Below, in pieces: positions 40,791-50,448 of a DNA stretch of 61,158 nt (its first letter is position 1; each line of letters starts with the position of its first letter). The notes beneath the pieces are model-generated. The model saw only the letters and a list, made by a program, of their open reading frames with translations, was not told where the DNA came from and searched no databases. The position numbers and the translations under genes were made by a program. Origin of the DNA: Chitinibacter sp. GC72. GTDB lineage: Bacteria; Pseudomonadota; Gammaproteobacteria; Burkholderiales; Chitinibacteraceae. Location: positions 1 to 61,158 of the forward strand of contig NZ_VIRW01000018.1 in the NCBI RefSeq assembly GCF_009760905.1, in the 5' to 3' direction.

Positions 40791-40813
40791 CCGGGGTCTA
40801 CTTGCAACCCCGG
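40791..40813 (+). other. Stable hairpin between dppA and dppB
   Basis: CCGGGGT and ACCCCGG form a perfect stem around a 9-nt loop, 11 bp after the dppA stop. A second GC-rich fold (GGAG...CTCC) follows. There is no T run, so it more likely protects the dppA transcript end or causes partial termination, giving more DppA than permease, as known for binding-protein genes. This and the next repeat are what the 294-bp gap 40780-41073 holds. Confidence 0.55.
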
Positions 40814-40838
40814 TGCGGCGGAGTGCCGCGTGGCGCTC

Positions 40839-40900
40839 CGTATACACCTGTGAGTATCAAGCTGTAAGCGTTATCAGATCAGGGCTATATTGATATACCC
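40839..40900. repeat. Dispersed palindromic repeat, degenerate copy
   Basis: GTATACACCTGTGAG at the left and GGGCTATATTGATATACCC at the right resemble the family arms but are poorly complementary; the right part is itself a short palindrome. Membership uncertain. Confidence 0.35.
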
Positions 40901-41073
40901 TGCAAGCCCACCACCGGGCTGCGATTTTTCCAAACAAGTAGCTAGGCTGCTTTCTGCACACCAGAGCCCGCACTGACGCCCCGCGCATCAGGTGCGCCCA
41001 CGCCAGCCGCGCAGAGACGCCACTGCTTGCCAACCCGCTGCGAAATGCCGCGCATTTTGCTGGGAGAGTCAGC

Positions 41074-42084
41074 ATGTTTAGTTTCATTTTACGCCGCATC
41101 GCGGTCGTCATTCCGACCTTTATCGGCGTGACCCTGCTCGCTTTTGCGCTGATCCACATGATTCCGGGTGATCCGATTCTGGTGATGATGGGCGAGCGCC
41201 AGATCGACCCCGAGTTTTATCGCGCCGCCATGCAGCGCCTCGGGCTGGATCAGCCGCTGTATGTGCAATACGGGCACTATGTGCTCAATGTGCTGCAGGG
41301 CAATTTCGGCCAGTCAATTGTGACGCAAGAGCCGGTGCTGAGCGAATTTCTAAAATTATTCCCGGCCACGGTTGAATTGTCGCTATGCGCGATGATGTTT
41401 GCCTGTGCCATCGGCCTGCCCGCAGGCATGCTGGCAGCAACGCGCCGCGGCACAGTGATTGATCACGTGACGATGGGCGGTGCGCTCACCGGCTACTCGA
41501 TGCCGATTTTCTGGTGGGGGCTGATCCTGATCATGCTGTTCTCGGTACATCTGGGCTGGACACCGGTGTCGGGCCGGATCGCGCTGGAATACGACATCAA
41601 TCCGGTCACCGGCTTTATGCTGATCGACACGCTGATTTCCGGTGAAGAAGGTGCTTTCAAATCGGCGCTGCATCATCTGGTGCTGCCCGCCGTGGTATTG
41701 GGAACGATACCGATGGCCGTGATTGCCCGGATGACGCGCTCGGCCATGCTGGAAGTGCTGCGTGAAGACTATATCCGTACTGCCCGCGCCAAAGGCCTGG
41801 GGCGTACGCGCATCGTGATCGTGCACGCCTTGCGCAATGCGCTAATGCCCGTCGTCACCGTCATCGGCCTACAAGTGGGCACGCTGCTCGCCGGCGCGGT
41901 GCTCACCGAAACCATTTTCTCCTGGCCCGGCATTGGCAAATGGCTGATTGATTCGATTTCCCGCCGTGATTATCCCGTCGTACAGGGCGGTATTCTACTG
42001 ATCGCCACCCTGGTGATTTCCGTCAACCTGCTGGTGGACATCCTCTACGGAGTGATTAACCCACGCATCCGCCACGCGAGGTAA
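41074..42084 (+). CDS. dppB: Dipeptide ABC transporter permease DppB
   Basis: A 336-aa inner-membrane protein (six helices). It starts MFSFILRRIAVVIPTFIGVT, has the family GDPILVMMGERQID region and the EAA coupling loop REDYIRTARAKGLGRTRIVI (~235). It forms the transport channel with DppC. GGGAGAG precedes the ATG. Confidence 0.96.
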   Translation: MFSFILRRIAVVIPTFIGVTLLAFALIHMIPGDPILVMMGERQIDPEFYRAAMQRLGLDQPLYVQYGHYVLNVLQGNFGQSIVTQEPVLSEFLKLFPATVELSLCAMMFACAIGLPAGMLAATRRGTVIDHVTMGGALTGYSMPIFWWGLILIMLFSVHLGWTPVSGRIALEYDINPVTGFMLIDTLISGEEGAFKSALHHLVLPAVVLGTIPMAVIARMTRSAMLEVLREDYIRTARAKGLGRTRIVIVHALRNALMPVVTVIGLQVGTLLAGAVLTETIFSWPGIGKWLIDSISRRDYPVVQGGILLIATLVISVNLLVDILYGVINPRIRHAR

Positions 42085-42086
42085 GT

Positions 42087-43004
42087 ATGAGCACACCTAT
42101 CCAAACAACACTGAACGATAGCGGTGGCGCACTAAGCTACCCTTCACCTTTAAAAGAATTCTGGCAGTCATTTAGCGCCAATCTTGGCGCGCTGATTGCG
42201 CTGATTTTCTTCGGCCTGCTGGTCATTGCCGCGCTGTTTGCGCCGTGGCTGGCACCGCATTCGCCGATCGAACAATACCGCGATGCCTTGCTCACACCGC
42301 CAGTCTGGGTGAACGGTGGCAGCTGGCTGCATATCATGGGCACCGACGAGCTGGGGCGCGATATTTTGTCGCGGCTGATGCACGGCGCGCGCCTGAGCCT
42401 GATGATCGGCGTGGTCTCGGTTGCGCTATCCATGCTGCCCGGCATTGTGCTGGGTCTGCTGGCGGCGTTTTATCCGAAGATGCTCGGCAACGGCATTATG
42501 CGTTTGATGGACATTATGCTGGCGCTGCCCTCCTTGCTGCTCGCGGTCGCCGTCGTGGCCGTGCTGGGACCGGGTCTGCTGAACACCATGCTGGCCATTG
42601 CGATTGTGTCTTTGCCATCTTACGTTCGCCTGGCTCGCGCTTCGGCAATGACCGAGCTGAATAAAGATTATGTCGTCGCCAGCCGGCTAGCCGGTGCGGG
42701 CAAATTGCGTCTGATGTTTAACACCGTGCTGCCCAATTGCATGGCACCGCTGATCGTGCAAGGCACGCTGGGTTTCTCATCGGCGATTCTTGACGCTGCG
42801 GCGCTGGGTTTCTTGGGGCTGGGTGCACAGCCGCCACTACCCGAGTGGGGCACCATGCTCGCGTCGGCGCGTGATTACATCGATAGCGCATGGTGGGTAG
42901 TCACCATGCCCGGCGTCACCATCTTGCTGACGGTCGTTGCGCTCAATCTCTTGGGCGATGGTTTGCGCGATGCGCTGGACCCGAAACTGAAGAAACTGGC
43001 ATAA
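42087..43004 (+). CDS. dppC: Dipeptide ABC transporter permease DppC
   Basis: A 305-aa product with six helices, an N-terminal cytosolic tail ([18 protein letters not shown]), the [20 protein letters not shown] motif and the EAA loop [20 protein letters not shown] (~195). It pairs with DppB. It starts 2 bp after the dppB stop. Confidence 0.96.
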   Translation: MSTPIQTTLNDSGGALSYPSPLKEFWQSFSANLGALIALIFFGLLVIAALFAPWLAPHSPIEQYRDALLTPPVWVNGGSWLHIMGTDELGRDILSRLMHGARLSLMIGVVSVALSMLPGIVLGLLAAFYPKMLGNGIMRLMDIMLALPSLLLAVAVVAVLGPGLLNTMLAIAIVSLPSYVRLARASAMTELNKDYVVASRLAGAGKLRLMFNTVLPNCMAPLIVQGTLGFSSAILDAAALGFLGLGAQPPLPEWGTMLASARDYIDSAWWVVTMPGVTILLTVVALNLLGDGLRDALDPKLKKLA

Positions 43005-43014
43005 GGGGCAGAGC

Positions 43015-43998
43015 ATGAGTTTATTAGATATTCGCAATCTCAATGTGAGCTTTGGCAGCACAGCGCAGCCGTTTCACGCCGTTTCCGGCCTTGATCTGAC
43101 GGTAAACCGTGGCGAAATCGTCGGCATCGTCGGCGAATCGGGTTCAGGCAAATCGGTGACGATGCTGGCGATGATGGGGCTGGTCGACGCGCCCGGTCGC
43201 GTCACTGCCGATGCGCTGCAGTTTAACGGCCAGGATTTGCTCGGCATGAAAGCGGCGCAAAAACGCAAAATCATCGGCAAAGACATTGCGATGATTTTTC
43301 AGGATGCGCTCACCAGCCTGAACCCGGCGTATACCGTGGGCTTTCAGCTGATGGAAACGCTCAAGCTGCATACCCCGCTACGCGGCGCGGCATTACGGCG
43401 CCGGGCGCTGGAATTGCTCGAACAGGTTGAAATCCCTGACGCCAAATCACGGCTGGAAGCCTATCCGCACCAACTCTCGGGCGGGATGAGCCAGCGCGTG
43501 ATGATCGCGATGGCGATTGCCTGCGAGCCCAAACTGCTGATCGCGGACGAGCCAACCACCGCGCTCGACGTCACGGTACAGGCGCAAATCATGGAGCTAC
43601 TGGTTAATCTGCAGAAGCAGAATGAGATGGCGCTGATTCTGATTACCCACGATCTGGCCGTCGTCGCCGAAGTGGCGCAACGCATGGTGGTGATGTACGC
43701 CGGTGAAGTCGTTGAAAGCAGCGCCACCGATGCACTGTTTGCTACGCCGCGCCACCCGTATACCCAGGCGCTACTCGCCTCGATTCCCGAGCACAGCAAG
43801 GGCGCGCGCCGCCTATCAACGCTGGCCGGTGTGGTCCCCGGCCAATACGATAGGCCACAAGGCTGTTTGCTCAGCCCGCGTTGCCCTTACGTGACCGATA
43901 CCTGTCGCAGCACCAAGCCTGCCTTATTACCCCTGATGGGTACTAGCGTGCGCTGCTTGACTCCATTGGACTCCAGCGGGATACCCACCCATGAATAA
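43015..43998 (+). CDS. dppD: Dipeptide ABC transporter ATPase DppD
   Basis: A 327-aa product with Walker A GESGSGKS (~41), signature [19 protein letters not shown] (~155) and Walker [13 protein letters not shown]. The C-terminal oligopeptide-transporter extension has the Cys cluster [14 protein letters not shown], which in homologues holds an iron-sulphur cluster. It overlaps dppF by 8 bp. Confidence 0.96.
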   Translation: MSLLDIRNLNVSFGSTAQPFHAVSGLDLTVNRGEIVGIVGESGSGKSVTMLAMMGLVDAPGRVTADALQFNGQDLLGMKAAQKRKIIGKDIAMIFQDALTSLNPAYTVGFQLMETLKLHTPLRGAALRRRALELLEQVEIPDAKSRLEAYPHQLSGGMSQRVMIAMAIACEPKLLIADEPTTALDVTVQAQIMELLVNLQKQNEMALILITHDLAVVAEVAQRMVVMYAGEVVESSATDALFATPRHPYTQALLASIPEHSKGARRLSTLAGVVPGQYDRPQGCLLSPRCPYVTDTCRSTKPALLPLMGTSVRCLTPLDSSGIPTHE

Positions 43999-44980
43999 TC
44001 AAAGTACACCTAATACCATTCTGGAAGCCAAGGGGCTGTCGCGGCACTACAGCGTTAGCCGTGGATTTCTGCAAGGCCATGCCACGGTCAAGGCGCTGAA
44101 CGATGTGTCGTTCCAGCTGGCCGCAGGCAAGACGCTAGCCGTCGTCGGCGAATCGGGTTGTGGAAAATCAACGCTGGCCCGCCAGCTCACCTTGATCGAA
44201 GAGCCCAGCTCGGGCCATCTGGTGATTGACGGTGTGGACATTGCCAACGCCGATGCCGCCGCGCTCAAAGCCTTGCGCCCCAAGGTGCAGATGGTTTTTC
44301 AAAATCCATTCGCCAGCCTGAATCCGCGTAAACAGATCGGCAGCATGCTGGCCGAACCTTTGCTGCTCAACACCCGGCTCAACGCCAGCGAGCGCGAGCA
44401 GCGTGTGCGCGAGATGCTCAACATCGTCGGGCTGCGCCCCGAGCACTACCACCGCTACCCGCATATGTTTTCCGGCGGCCAGCGCCAGCGGATTGCGATT
44501 GCCCGCGCCATGATGCTCAAACCCGCAGTGCTCGTCGCCGACGAACCAACCTCGGCGCTCGATGTGTCAATTCAGGCGCAGATTCTGAATCTGTTTATGG
44601 ATCTGCAGGACGAGCTGGGCACGGCGTATGTGTTTGTCAGCCACAATCTGGCGGTGGTCGAGCATATTGCTGACGATGTGATGGTGATGTATTTCGGTAG
44701 TACCGTTGAATACGGCGACAAGAAAACCATTTTCGAGCAGCCCTTGCATCCGTATACGCGCGCGCTGATGTCGGCAACCCCGGCGATCCGGCAGGAAGAC
44801 CGCCGCGCCAAAATGAAGCTCACTGGCGAGCTGCCATCGCCACTGAATCCGCCCACTGGCTGCGCCTTTAGCACCCGCTGCCCCTACGCCGACTCGCGTT
44901 GCCGGGCCGAAGTGCCGCCATTACGCCCACTAGCCAATCGCATGATTGCCTGCCATCACATCGAGAACATTGCGCGCTGA
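43991..44980 (+). CDS. dppF: Dipeptide ABC transporter ATPase DppF
   Basis: A 329-aa product. Walker [10 protein letters not shown] (~55), signature [19 protein letters not shown], Walker [15 protein letters not shown], and the C-terminal Cys motif [15 protein letters not shown]. Forms the ATPase heterodimer with DppD. Last gene of the operon; a GC-rich hairpin follows 8 bp later. Confidence 0.96.
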   Translation: MNNQSTPNTILEAKGLSRHYSVSRGFLQGHATVKALNDVSFQLAAGKTLAVVGESGCGKSTLARQLTLIEEPSSGHLVIDGVDIANADAAALKALRPKVQMVFQNPFASLNPRKQIGSMLAEPLLLNTRLNASEREQRVREMLNIVGLRPEHYHRYPHMFSGGQRQRIAIARAMMLKPAVLVADEPTSALDVSIQAQILNLFMDLQDELGTAYVFVSHNLAVVEHIADDVMVMYFGSTVEYGDKKTIFEQPLHPYTRALMSATPAIRQEDRRAKMKLTGELPSPLNPPTGCAFSTRCPYADSRCRAEVPPLRPLANRMIACHHIENIAR

Positions 44981-44988
44981 TCCAGCGC

Positions 44989-45020
44989 GGGACGGGTGAC
45001 GCCATCGCGTTCCCCGTCCC
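44989..45020 (+). terminator. Hairpin after dppF, probable terminator
   Basis: GGGACGGG (44989-44996) pairs with CCCGTCCC (45013-45020). The T run (ATTTTT) comes only about 20 nt later, so termination may be partial or Rho-assisted. Confidence 0.45.
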
Positions 45021-45116
45021 TGCCCGCCCATCTGGCCATTTTTGCATCGCAACAAATTTTGTACTGGGCGCAGACATTAACTATGCTGGTGTATCGACTT
45101 TTCAGAATTGAAAATC

Positions 45117-45983
45117 ATGTCCATTCTGCAATATGCCAATAAAACACCGGAACAGCTGCATGATGAGCGCTTGAGCATGTTGATCGACATTGCCAAGGAG
45201 CTTGAGAATGAAGTGATTTTCCCGACCTGTTTTGACGCCTCGGTCCAAATCAGCACGGTAATGAAGAGTAAAACCGCGTCCGTTCAACGGATTGTGCACG
45301 AGATCCAGAAAGACCCGCTGATTACGGCCAAATTGCTCAAGCTGGCCAATTCGGTGGTGTATAACCCGATGGGTAATATGGTCTTGGATCTGGGGTCGGC
45401 ACTCGCCCGCCTTGGCATGGAAACCGCGCGTTCGACCGCGCTAGCTTGCGCGATGCAGCAACTGGTCAGATCGCGTGAATTAAGTGCCTTTGACGATACA
45501 GCCAACTGGTTCTGGATCCACAGCCTGAAAACGGCGATGATCGCCCGTGTGATCGCCCGGCGTCTGACCCGTGTTAACCCCGAAATTGCCATGCTGGCCG
45601 GGCTGGTGCACGATCTGGGCGCATTTTTCATGCTCGACCGCGCCGGACGCTATCCCGAATTATCCGAGCGCCCAAAAACCGTCGAATACCTAGTTGCACA
45701 ATGGCATGAAAGTGTTGGCACCATCTTGCTCGACTCGCTGGGCTTACCTGAAGAAGTGGTTGCCGCAGTAAATGAAATCGACCAGCCACGCCCCTTTATT
45801 GATACCCCGCGCAATCTGAGTGAAGTGATCTACGTCGCCAATCTGTTTGCTGGTGGCTTTGCCGAGATGCAAAAACTGGACCTGCCCGATTTGCACGAGC
45901 CCAAGGAACTAAGCCACGCCAAATACACCGATTTGTGCAGTGAAATGGATGAAGCCTGCCAGGAGATGATCAGCATGTTTTAA
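45117..45983 (+). CDS. HDOD-domain signalling protein
   Basis: A 288-aa product from ATG 45117 (a TTG three codons upstream is also possible). The HDOD domain spans ~20-220: FPTCFDASVQISTVM, then IVHEIQKDPLITAKLLKLANS, LGSALARLGMETARSTALA, AGLVHDLGAFFML. HDOD proteins lack full HD catalysis and act as signalling scaffolds in motility, c-di-GMP and stress pathways. No second domain. Its 3' end overlaps ctaB by 4 bp, tail to tail. Pathway unknown. Confidence 0.9.
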   Translation: MSILQYANKTPEQLHDERLSMLIDIAKELENEVIFPTCFDASVQISTVMKSKTASVQRIVHEIQKDPLITAKLLKLANSVVYNPMGNMVLDLGSALARLGMETARSTALACAMQQLVRSRELSAFDDTANWFWIHSLKTAMIARVIARRLTRVNPEIAMLAGLVHDLGAFFMLDRAGRYPELSERPKTVEYLVAQWHESVGTILLDSLGLPEEVVAAVNEIDQPRPFIDTPRNLSEVIYVANLFAGGFAEMQKLDLPDLHEPKELSHAKYTDLCSEMDEACQEMISMF

Positions 45984-46879
45984 AGCCTTAGCAGGGCAAA
46001 AACGTAATGATCAATCAGCAAGGCCAGAAACAGATACGCCAGATACGCGATTGAACAGCGGAACAAGCGACGGGCATCCTCGTCAGCGTCGCTGCGATAC
46101 ACCCGCCACGCCCCCAGCAAAAACCAGCCATTCAGACCCAGACTCGCCAACAGATAAACCCCGCCTGAAAACCCGATGGCCACGGGCAATAATGTCGTGG
46201 CGGCCATAATCCAGCTATATAGCCAGATGGCCAGCCGGGTAAAAGCCCGGCCATGCGTCACGGGCAGCATGGGCAAGCCCGCCTTGCGATAATCCTCCAT
46301 CCGGTACAGCGCCAGTGCCCAGAAATGCGGTGGCGTCCAGGCGTAGATCATCAGAAACAGCGACGCCGCAATGGCTGATACTTCCCCGGTCATCGCCGCC
46401 CAGCCCAGAATGGGCGGCATGGCACCGGCAGCACCGCCGATCACGATATTCTGCGGGCTGGCTGGTTTTAACCAGCGGGTATAGACCACGGCATAAGCAA
46501 TAAAGGTAGCTAGCGTTAAATACAGGGTAAGGGTATTTACAAATTGCCCCAGCAGAAATGCCCCGCTAGCCGTGAGCAACAAAGCATACGCCGCTGCCCA
46601 CTGCCAGCTAATTGCACCTCGCGGCAAAGGCCGTAAATGGGTGCGCAGCATCAGCGCATCCCGTTCAATTTCAAATAGGCAATTGGCGCAAGCTGCACCG
46701 CTGGCAATCAGAGCGATGCCAAGAATGGCCGCCAGCATCACCCCGGGGCGAAACTGGCTGGTGCTGGCGAGTAACATGCCGATCCAGGCGCAGAAAACGA
46801 TTAGTGCAACAACACGCGGCTTGCCCAGCCGGAACAAGGCCAGCCCCAACTGCGGTGTATCCAGCTCTGAAACAGCCAT
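45980..46879 (-). CDS. ctaB: Protoheme IX farnesyltransferase (heme O synthase)
   Basis: A 299-aa membrane protein from ATG 46879 (MAVSELDTPQLGLALFRLGKPR). It has about nine helices and the prenyl-diphosphate motif NCLFEIERDALMLRTHLRPL; the usual first Asp of N-x3-D is Glu here, a conservative change. A second motif is VYTRWLKPASPQNIVIGG. It attaches farnesyl to heme b, giving heme O for heme A synthesis. Last gene of the cox operon, 51 bp after ctaA. Also called cyoE; the cox context favours ctaB. Confidence 0.95.
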   Translation of the reverse strand: MAVSELDTPQLGLALFRLGKPRVVALIVFCAWIGMLLASTSQFRPGVMLAAILGIALIASGAACANCLFEIERDALMLRTHLRPLPRGAISWQWAAAYALLLTASGAFLLGQFVNTLTLYLTLATFIAYAVVYTRWLKPASPQNIVIGGAAGAMPPILGWAAMTGEVSAIAASLFLMIYAWTPPHFWALALYRMEDYRKAGLPMLPVTHGRAFTRLAIWLYSWIMAATTLLPVAIGFSGGVYLLASLGLNGWFLLGAWRVYRSDADEDARRLFRCSIAYLAYLFLALLIDHYVFALLRL

Positions 46880-46930
46880 TTTCGCCCCCTTGCTGCAGAT
46901 GCAGATGCGATGCAAACCAAAAATTTAAAC

Positions 46931-47950
46931 TCAGGCTATGCCGGATTCACTGGCCAAGCGGCTCAGCGCTGGCACGACCGCCGCGCGAAACTGCGGCCGA
47001 TACCGGGCAAAGCCAAACAGCAGTATCGCCAATAACAAAGCCGCACCACTGTGATGAGCCAAAGCCAGCCAGAGCGGCAATCCCAGCAGGACATTGGCGA
47101 TACCCAAGCCCACTTGCAGCAGCAAGGCAAACAGAATCAGCAGGGCATAGCGCGCACTCAATGGCCATAGACGGTAGCTCAGCAGCAACAGCGTGACCGA
47201 AACCAATAATGCCCCCAGCCGGTGCAACCAGTGGATGGCGGCCAGATGATGCGTCATCAGGGGCAGACCGTCGGCGCTGACACCCAGCGCACGGTCTGGC
47301 CGCAAGGCTTCCAGCAAGCCTTCGCTCACAATCCAGCGCCCCTGACACTGCGGAAATCCGTCACAAGCCAGCGCGGCATAGTTGGTCGAGACCCAGCCCC
47401 CCAACACAATCTGTAGAACAACCAGCACAATGGCCAGCAACCACAAAGGGCGCAGCGTTGCCGGCCACGACCAGCCGGGCATGGCCCGGGCCGCCAGACA
47501 CAATAAGTACATCAGAATCAGCATGCCGCCGATCAGGTGGGCAGTCACCACCACGGGCATCAGCTTCAGCGTTACCGTCCACATGCCAAAAGCCCCCTGC
47601 ACCAGCACCAGCACCAGCGGCAGCAAAGCTGGCCAAACGGATTGGCCATGCTGCCTGCGTTCACGCGCCAGCCGCAAGCTCAAGGCCAGCACCAACAAGC
47701 CCAGCCCACCGGCGACATAGCGGTGAATCATTTCTTTCCAGCCCTTGGCAATATCAACCGGCATGCCAAAGCGGTTTTCGGCATGCAGCAGCTCGTGATG
47801 TTCATCCGGCACAGTCAGATGCCCATAACAGCCCGGCCAGTCGGGGCAACCCAGCCCGGCATCTTCCAGCCGGACATAGGCCCCCAGTGTCATCAGCACG
47901 GCAGTCCAGGCGATACACAGTAACAAAAGGGAACGGCTGAATTGATTCAT
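46931..47950 (-). CDS. ctaA: Heme A synthase (COX15/CtaA)
   Basis: A 339-aa membrane protein with eight helices. COX15 traits: GAYVRLEDAGLGCPDWPGCYG (~24), HAENRFGMPVDIAKGWKEMIHRYVAG (heme-ligand His, ~56-80), VVVTAHLIGGM (~130), LACDGFPQCQG (~200) and HRLGALLV (~245). It oxidises heme O to heme A for cytochrome oxidase. It starts immediately after the stop of the 149-aa gene. Confidence 0.95.
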   Translation of the reverse strand: MNQFSRSLLLLCIAWTAVLMTLGAYVRLEDAGLGCPDWPGCYGHLTVPDEHHELLHAENRFGMPVDIAKGWKEMIHRYVAGGLGLLVLALSLRLARERRQHGQSVWPALLPLVLVLVQGAFGMWTVTLKLMPVVVTAHLIGGMLILMYLLCLAARAMPGWSWPATLRPLWLLAIVLVVLQIVLGGWVSTNYAALACDGFPQCQGRWIVSEGLLEALRPDRALGVSADGLPLMTHHLAAIHWLHRLGALLVSVTLLLLSYRLWPLSARYALLILFALLLQVGLGIANVLLGLPLWLALAHHSGAALLLAILLFGFARYRPQFRAAVVPALSRLASESGIA

Positions 47951-48400
47951 TTAAAGCCCCGGATTGTTTTTCAGCACCCGACCGATTTCGCGCAGCGCAG
48001 CCTGCCGTCCGTCCGCCTCGGCCAGCTGCATCGGCGTATAGCGTAAGACCGCGTTGCCGTGGGGATCTATCAGATAAATACCGCTTTGCATCGATGGCGG
48101 CAAAGACGGGCAGGCGGCCACTCTAATCCGCTCTTGCACCCGTCCTTGCGCCTTTTGTAGCTGGCCAGCCCACTGCGCCAACTCATGGCTTTGGGTTCCA
48201 CATCCGTCCTGGGAGTACGCCAGCAGTTGCCACACCGGCGGCATCGCCGGTTCAAGCAAGGGCTGAGCCAGTAATTGACCAAAACTGCTCCCGCCTTGCG
48301 GCCTGGCCCATTGCCACGCCAGTTGAGCCAGCAGAATAGGCAAAATACACATACCCAGTATTGCCAGCAAAATCATCCTGTTTCTATATTTCAGCGTCAT
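47951..48400 (-). CDS. Membrane-anchored protein of the cox cluster, function unknown
   Basis: A 149-aa product with one N-terminal membrane helix (~8-30, MILLAILGMCILPILLAQLAW) and a periplasmic part. It ends SGIYLIDPHGNAVLRYTPMQLAEADGR, which resembles the last strand and helix of SCO/thioredoxin-like proteins. The CxxxC copper motif of Sco1 is missing (only isolated Cys in DGCG and AACP). Similar small proteins lie between surf1 and ctaA in many betaproteobacteria and pseudomonads. It overlaps the surf1 stop by 4 bp. It likely helps oxidase assembly, by context only. Confidence 0.75.
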   Translation of the reverse strand: MTLKYRNRMILLAILGMCILPILLAQLAWQWARPQGGSSFGQLLAQPLLEPAMPPVWQLLAYSQDGCGTQSHELAQWAGQLQKAQGRVQERIRVAACPSLPPSMQSGIYLIDPHGNAVLRYTPMQLAEADGRQAALREIGRVLKNNPGL

Positions 48401-49113
48401 ACCCCCATACCTCCCTGTTGATAACGCCGGAACAGTCGGCTCCCGATCCCGGCCAGCAAAAACCAGCTGACCGCATAGGCCAGATGCCGCTCAACGCCAA
48501 AGGGGCGCTCGGCCGCCAGCGGGCTCAAGCCTGGTGCCGATTCGCGGGCAAGCACATAGGCCGCAGGAAAAGGCAGATAGGCCCAGGCGGCAAAGCGCCC
48601 CGGGTCCAGATTCTGAAAAACCCGCCCTTGCACAGGCGCTGCACCCAGCTCGATATAACGCGGCCAGGGCTGCACCACCACTTGTGGCATGCCTTTGGCC
48701 GCAGGCGGCTGCGCCGGTTCATTCGCTGGCCACCAGCCACGATTAACCATCAGAATCGTGCCATCTTTCAGTAGAAACGGCGTGATGATGTGATAGCCGA
48801 CGCGGCCCGCCTGAGTGCGATGATCAAGCCAGATTTCGTGCTGGCCAAGCCAGCGCCCCTGCAGCTGAACATGCCGCCAGACTGGCGGTACGCCCTGCTC
48901 CCAGCTTAATTGGGGCAAGGCCTGTACCCGCGCAATCTCGTCGAGTAGCCTATGCTTGTCGTAAGCGCGCCAAAGCTGCCAGACGCCCAGACACAGGGTT
49001 AGCGCAATCAGCGAGAGCAAAATGACTGCACCGCGTGAATGACGGGAACGTCCATCGTCCCGGTGCTGTCCTGCAGGCAGATGTGGAGAATCCGGTATGA
49101 AAATTGTGGTCAT
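48397..49113 (-). CDS. SURF1-family cytochrome oxidase assembly protein
   Basis: A 238-aa product from ATG 49113, chosen for its excellent AAGGAGGAG 5 nt upstream; the longer ORF lacks this. TM1 is at ~29-48 (AVILLSLIALTLCLGVWQLWR) with the SURF1 G-x-WQ-x-x-R motif; VNRGWWP lies mid-protein and TM2 near the C-terminus with HLAYAVSWFLLAG. It aids heme a insertion into subunit I. Its first 17 bp overlap the start of the opposite-strand DUF2909 gene. Confidence 0.93.
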   Translation of the reverse strand: MTTIFIPDSPHLPAGQHRDDGRSRHSRGAVILLSLIALTLCLGVWQLWRAYDKHRLLDEIARVQALPQLSWEQGVPPVWRHVQLQGRWLGQHEIWLDHRTQAGRVGYHIITPFLLKDGTILMVNRGWWPANEPAQPPAAKGMPQVVVQPWPRYIELGAAPVQGRVFQNLDPGRFAAWAYLPFPAAYVLARESAPGLSPLAAERPFGVERHLAYAVSWFLLAGIGSRLFRRYQQGGMGV

Positions 49114-49270
49114 TGTGCTCCTCCTTGCCATCTTGCTTTTGCTCGGGCAGGCCTTGCTGCGTTTGATTCGCGGTGCATCCGAGCCCATGTGGCAGATGCT
49201 TGCCTGGCGCGCAGGACTATCGATAGCGCTGTTTGTCTTGCTACTGCTTAGCCGCTATTTCATCCAGTAG
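49097..49270 (+). CDS. DUF2909 small twin-transmembrane protein
   Basis: A 57-aa protein with two hydrophobic helices: MKIVVIVLLLAILLLLGQAL at the start and RAGLSIALFVLLLL near the end, separated by a short polar loop. This is the DUF2909 pattern found beside surf1 in cox clusters. GGAG lies 8 nt upstream. It runs against the cox operon and overlaps the 5' end of surf1 (49097-49113), so the surf1 ribosome binding site is read as codons here. Function unknown; assembly or stability of the oxidase is a context guess. Confidence 0.8.
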   Translation: MKIVVIVLLLAILLLLGQALLRLIRGASEPMWQMLAWRAGLSIALFVLLLLSRYFIQ

Positions 49271-49383
49271 CGTCATTCAATCGCAGGTGTACTTAATCAA
49301 TTTATAGTGAGGTTTTTAGTGCGTTCGGCACCAGACTTAGGCGAGGCTGACATGCATCATCGGGCTTATGAGCGGTGAATGCC

Positions 49384-50250
49384 CTACAGGCAGTAGACCA
49401 GCACAAACAGCAGCAGCCACACCACGTCGACAAAGTGCCAATACCACGCGGCAGCTTCAAAACCGAAATGCTGCATGGGTGTGAAATGCCCACGTTGCAC
49501 GCGCAGCCACATGGTGATCAAAATCAGCGTCCCCACCAGTACATGCATGCCATGAAAGCCGGTCAGCAGATAAAAAGTCGCACCATAAGCACCGGACGCC
49601 AGTGTAAGATTCAGTGCGGTCCAGGCGTGGTGATACTCATACGCCTGTAGTCCCAGAAACAGCACGCCCAGTGCAATGGTAGCGGCCAATCCCCGGCTTA
49701 ATACCCGGCGTTTCTGCTGCAGCAAGCCCCAGTGCGCCCAGGTGAGTGTAGCTCCCGACGTCAGCAACAGCGCCGTGTTGATCGCTGGCAAGCCCAAAGG
49801 GTGCATGGCGGCATAATCGGCCGCTTTCGGGCCGGTTTCCAGCGGCCAGCCAGCCTGAAAAGCGGGCCAGAGCAGCCTTTGCGTATCACCAGCCAACCCC
49901 AGCTCAGGCACTGAAATGACGCGGGTATAAAACAGGGCCCCAAAAAACGCGGCAAAGAACATCACCTCGGAAAAGATGAACCAGCTCATCCCCCAGCGGA
50001 ACGAGTAATCAACCTGCTGCCCATATTGTCCGGCTTCGGATTCGCGAACCACATCGCCAAACCAGCCTGTTAGCATCCAGAACAGAATGGCAAACCCGGC
50101 CAGCAAGGCCCAATTGCCCAGCACAACCTGATTGATTGACAAGGCCGCCCCTAGCCCCAGCAGAAACAAGGCTGCCGAGCCGACAATCGGCCAGCGCGAC
50201 GGTGGCGGCACATAGTAATGCGCGTCATGAATTCCGTTTTCGACATTCAT
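49384..50250 (-). CDS. coxC: Cytochrome c oxidase subunit III
   Basis: A 288-aa product with seven helices. YYVPPPSRWPIVGSAALFLL at the start, WFIFSEVMFFAAFFGALFYTR mid-protein (carboxylate facing lipid), GFHGMHVLVGTLIL and the terminal FEAAAWYWHFVDVVWLLLFV. It stabilises the catalytic core and proton uptake. GGAGGTGAAGT precedes the ATG. It lies 15 bp downstream of the DUF2970 gene. Confidence 0.97.
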   Translation of the reverse strand: MNVENGIHDAHYYVPPPSRWPIVGSAALFLLGLGAALSINQVVLGNWALLAGFAILFWMLTGWFGDVVRESEAGQYGQQVDYSFRWGMSWFIFSEVMFFAAFFGALFYTRVISVPELGLAGDTQRLLWPAFQAGWPLETGPKAADYAAMHPLGLPAINTALLLTSGATLTWAHWGLLQQKRRVLSRGLAATIALGVLFLGLQAYEYHHAWTALNLTLASGAYGATFYLLTGFHGMHVLVGTLILITMWLRVQRGHFTPMQHFGFEAAAWYWHFVDVVWLLLFVLVYCL

Positions 50251-50265
50251 ACTTCACCTCCGAGT

Positions 50266-50445
50266 TCAGCCCAGACCTGCTCTGCTCACCAGATACTGCA
50301 CTACGCCATAAACCAGCAAAGCCAGCAGCAGCGCGCACAACAACCCGGCCACAATCAACTGCGCCGGCTTGAGTTGCCGCCTAGCCTGCTCGCGGCTGCG
50401 CACCCCAAAAAATGCCGCCAGAACCGCGCGCATACTATCCCACAC
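50266..50445 (-). CDS. DUF2970 small membrane protein
   Basis: Read from GTG 50445 the product has 59 residues (from ATG 50433, 55). It begins WDSMRAVLAAFFGVRSREQA, the DUF2970 signature, followed by one membrane helix (LIVAGLLCALLLALLVYGVV). GTG is preferred because family members start M-W-x-S-x-x-A-V and it is 3 bp after the cox11 stop. Found between cox11 and coxC in betaproteobacteria; function unknown. Confidence 0.8.
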   Translation of the reverse strand: MWDSMRAVLAAFFGVRSREQARRQLKPAQLIVAGLLCALLLALLVYGVVQYLVSRAGLG

Positions 50446-50448
50446 GGC

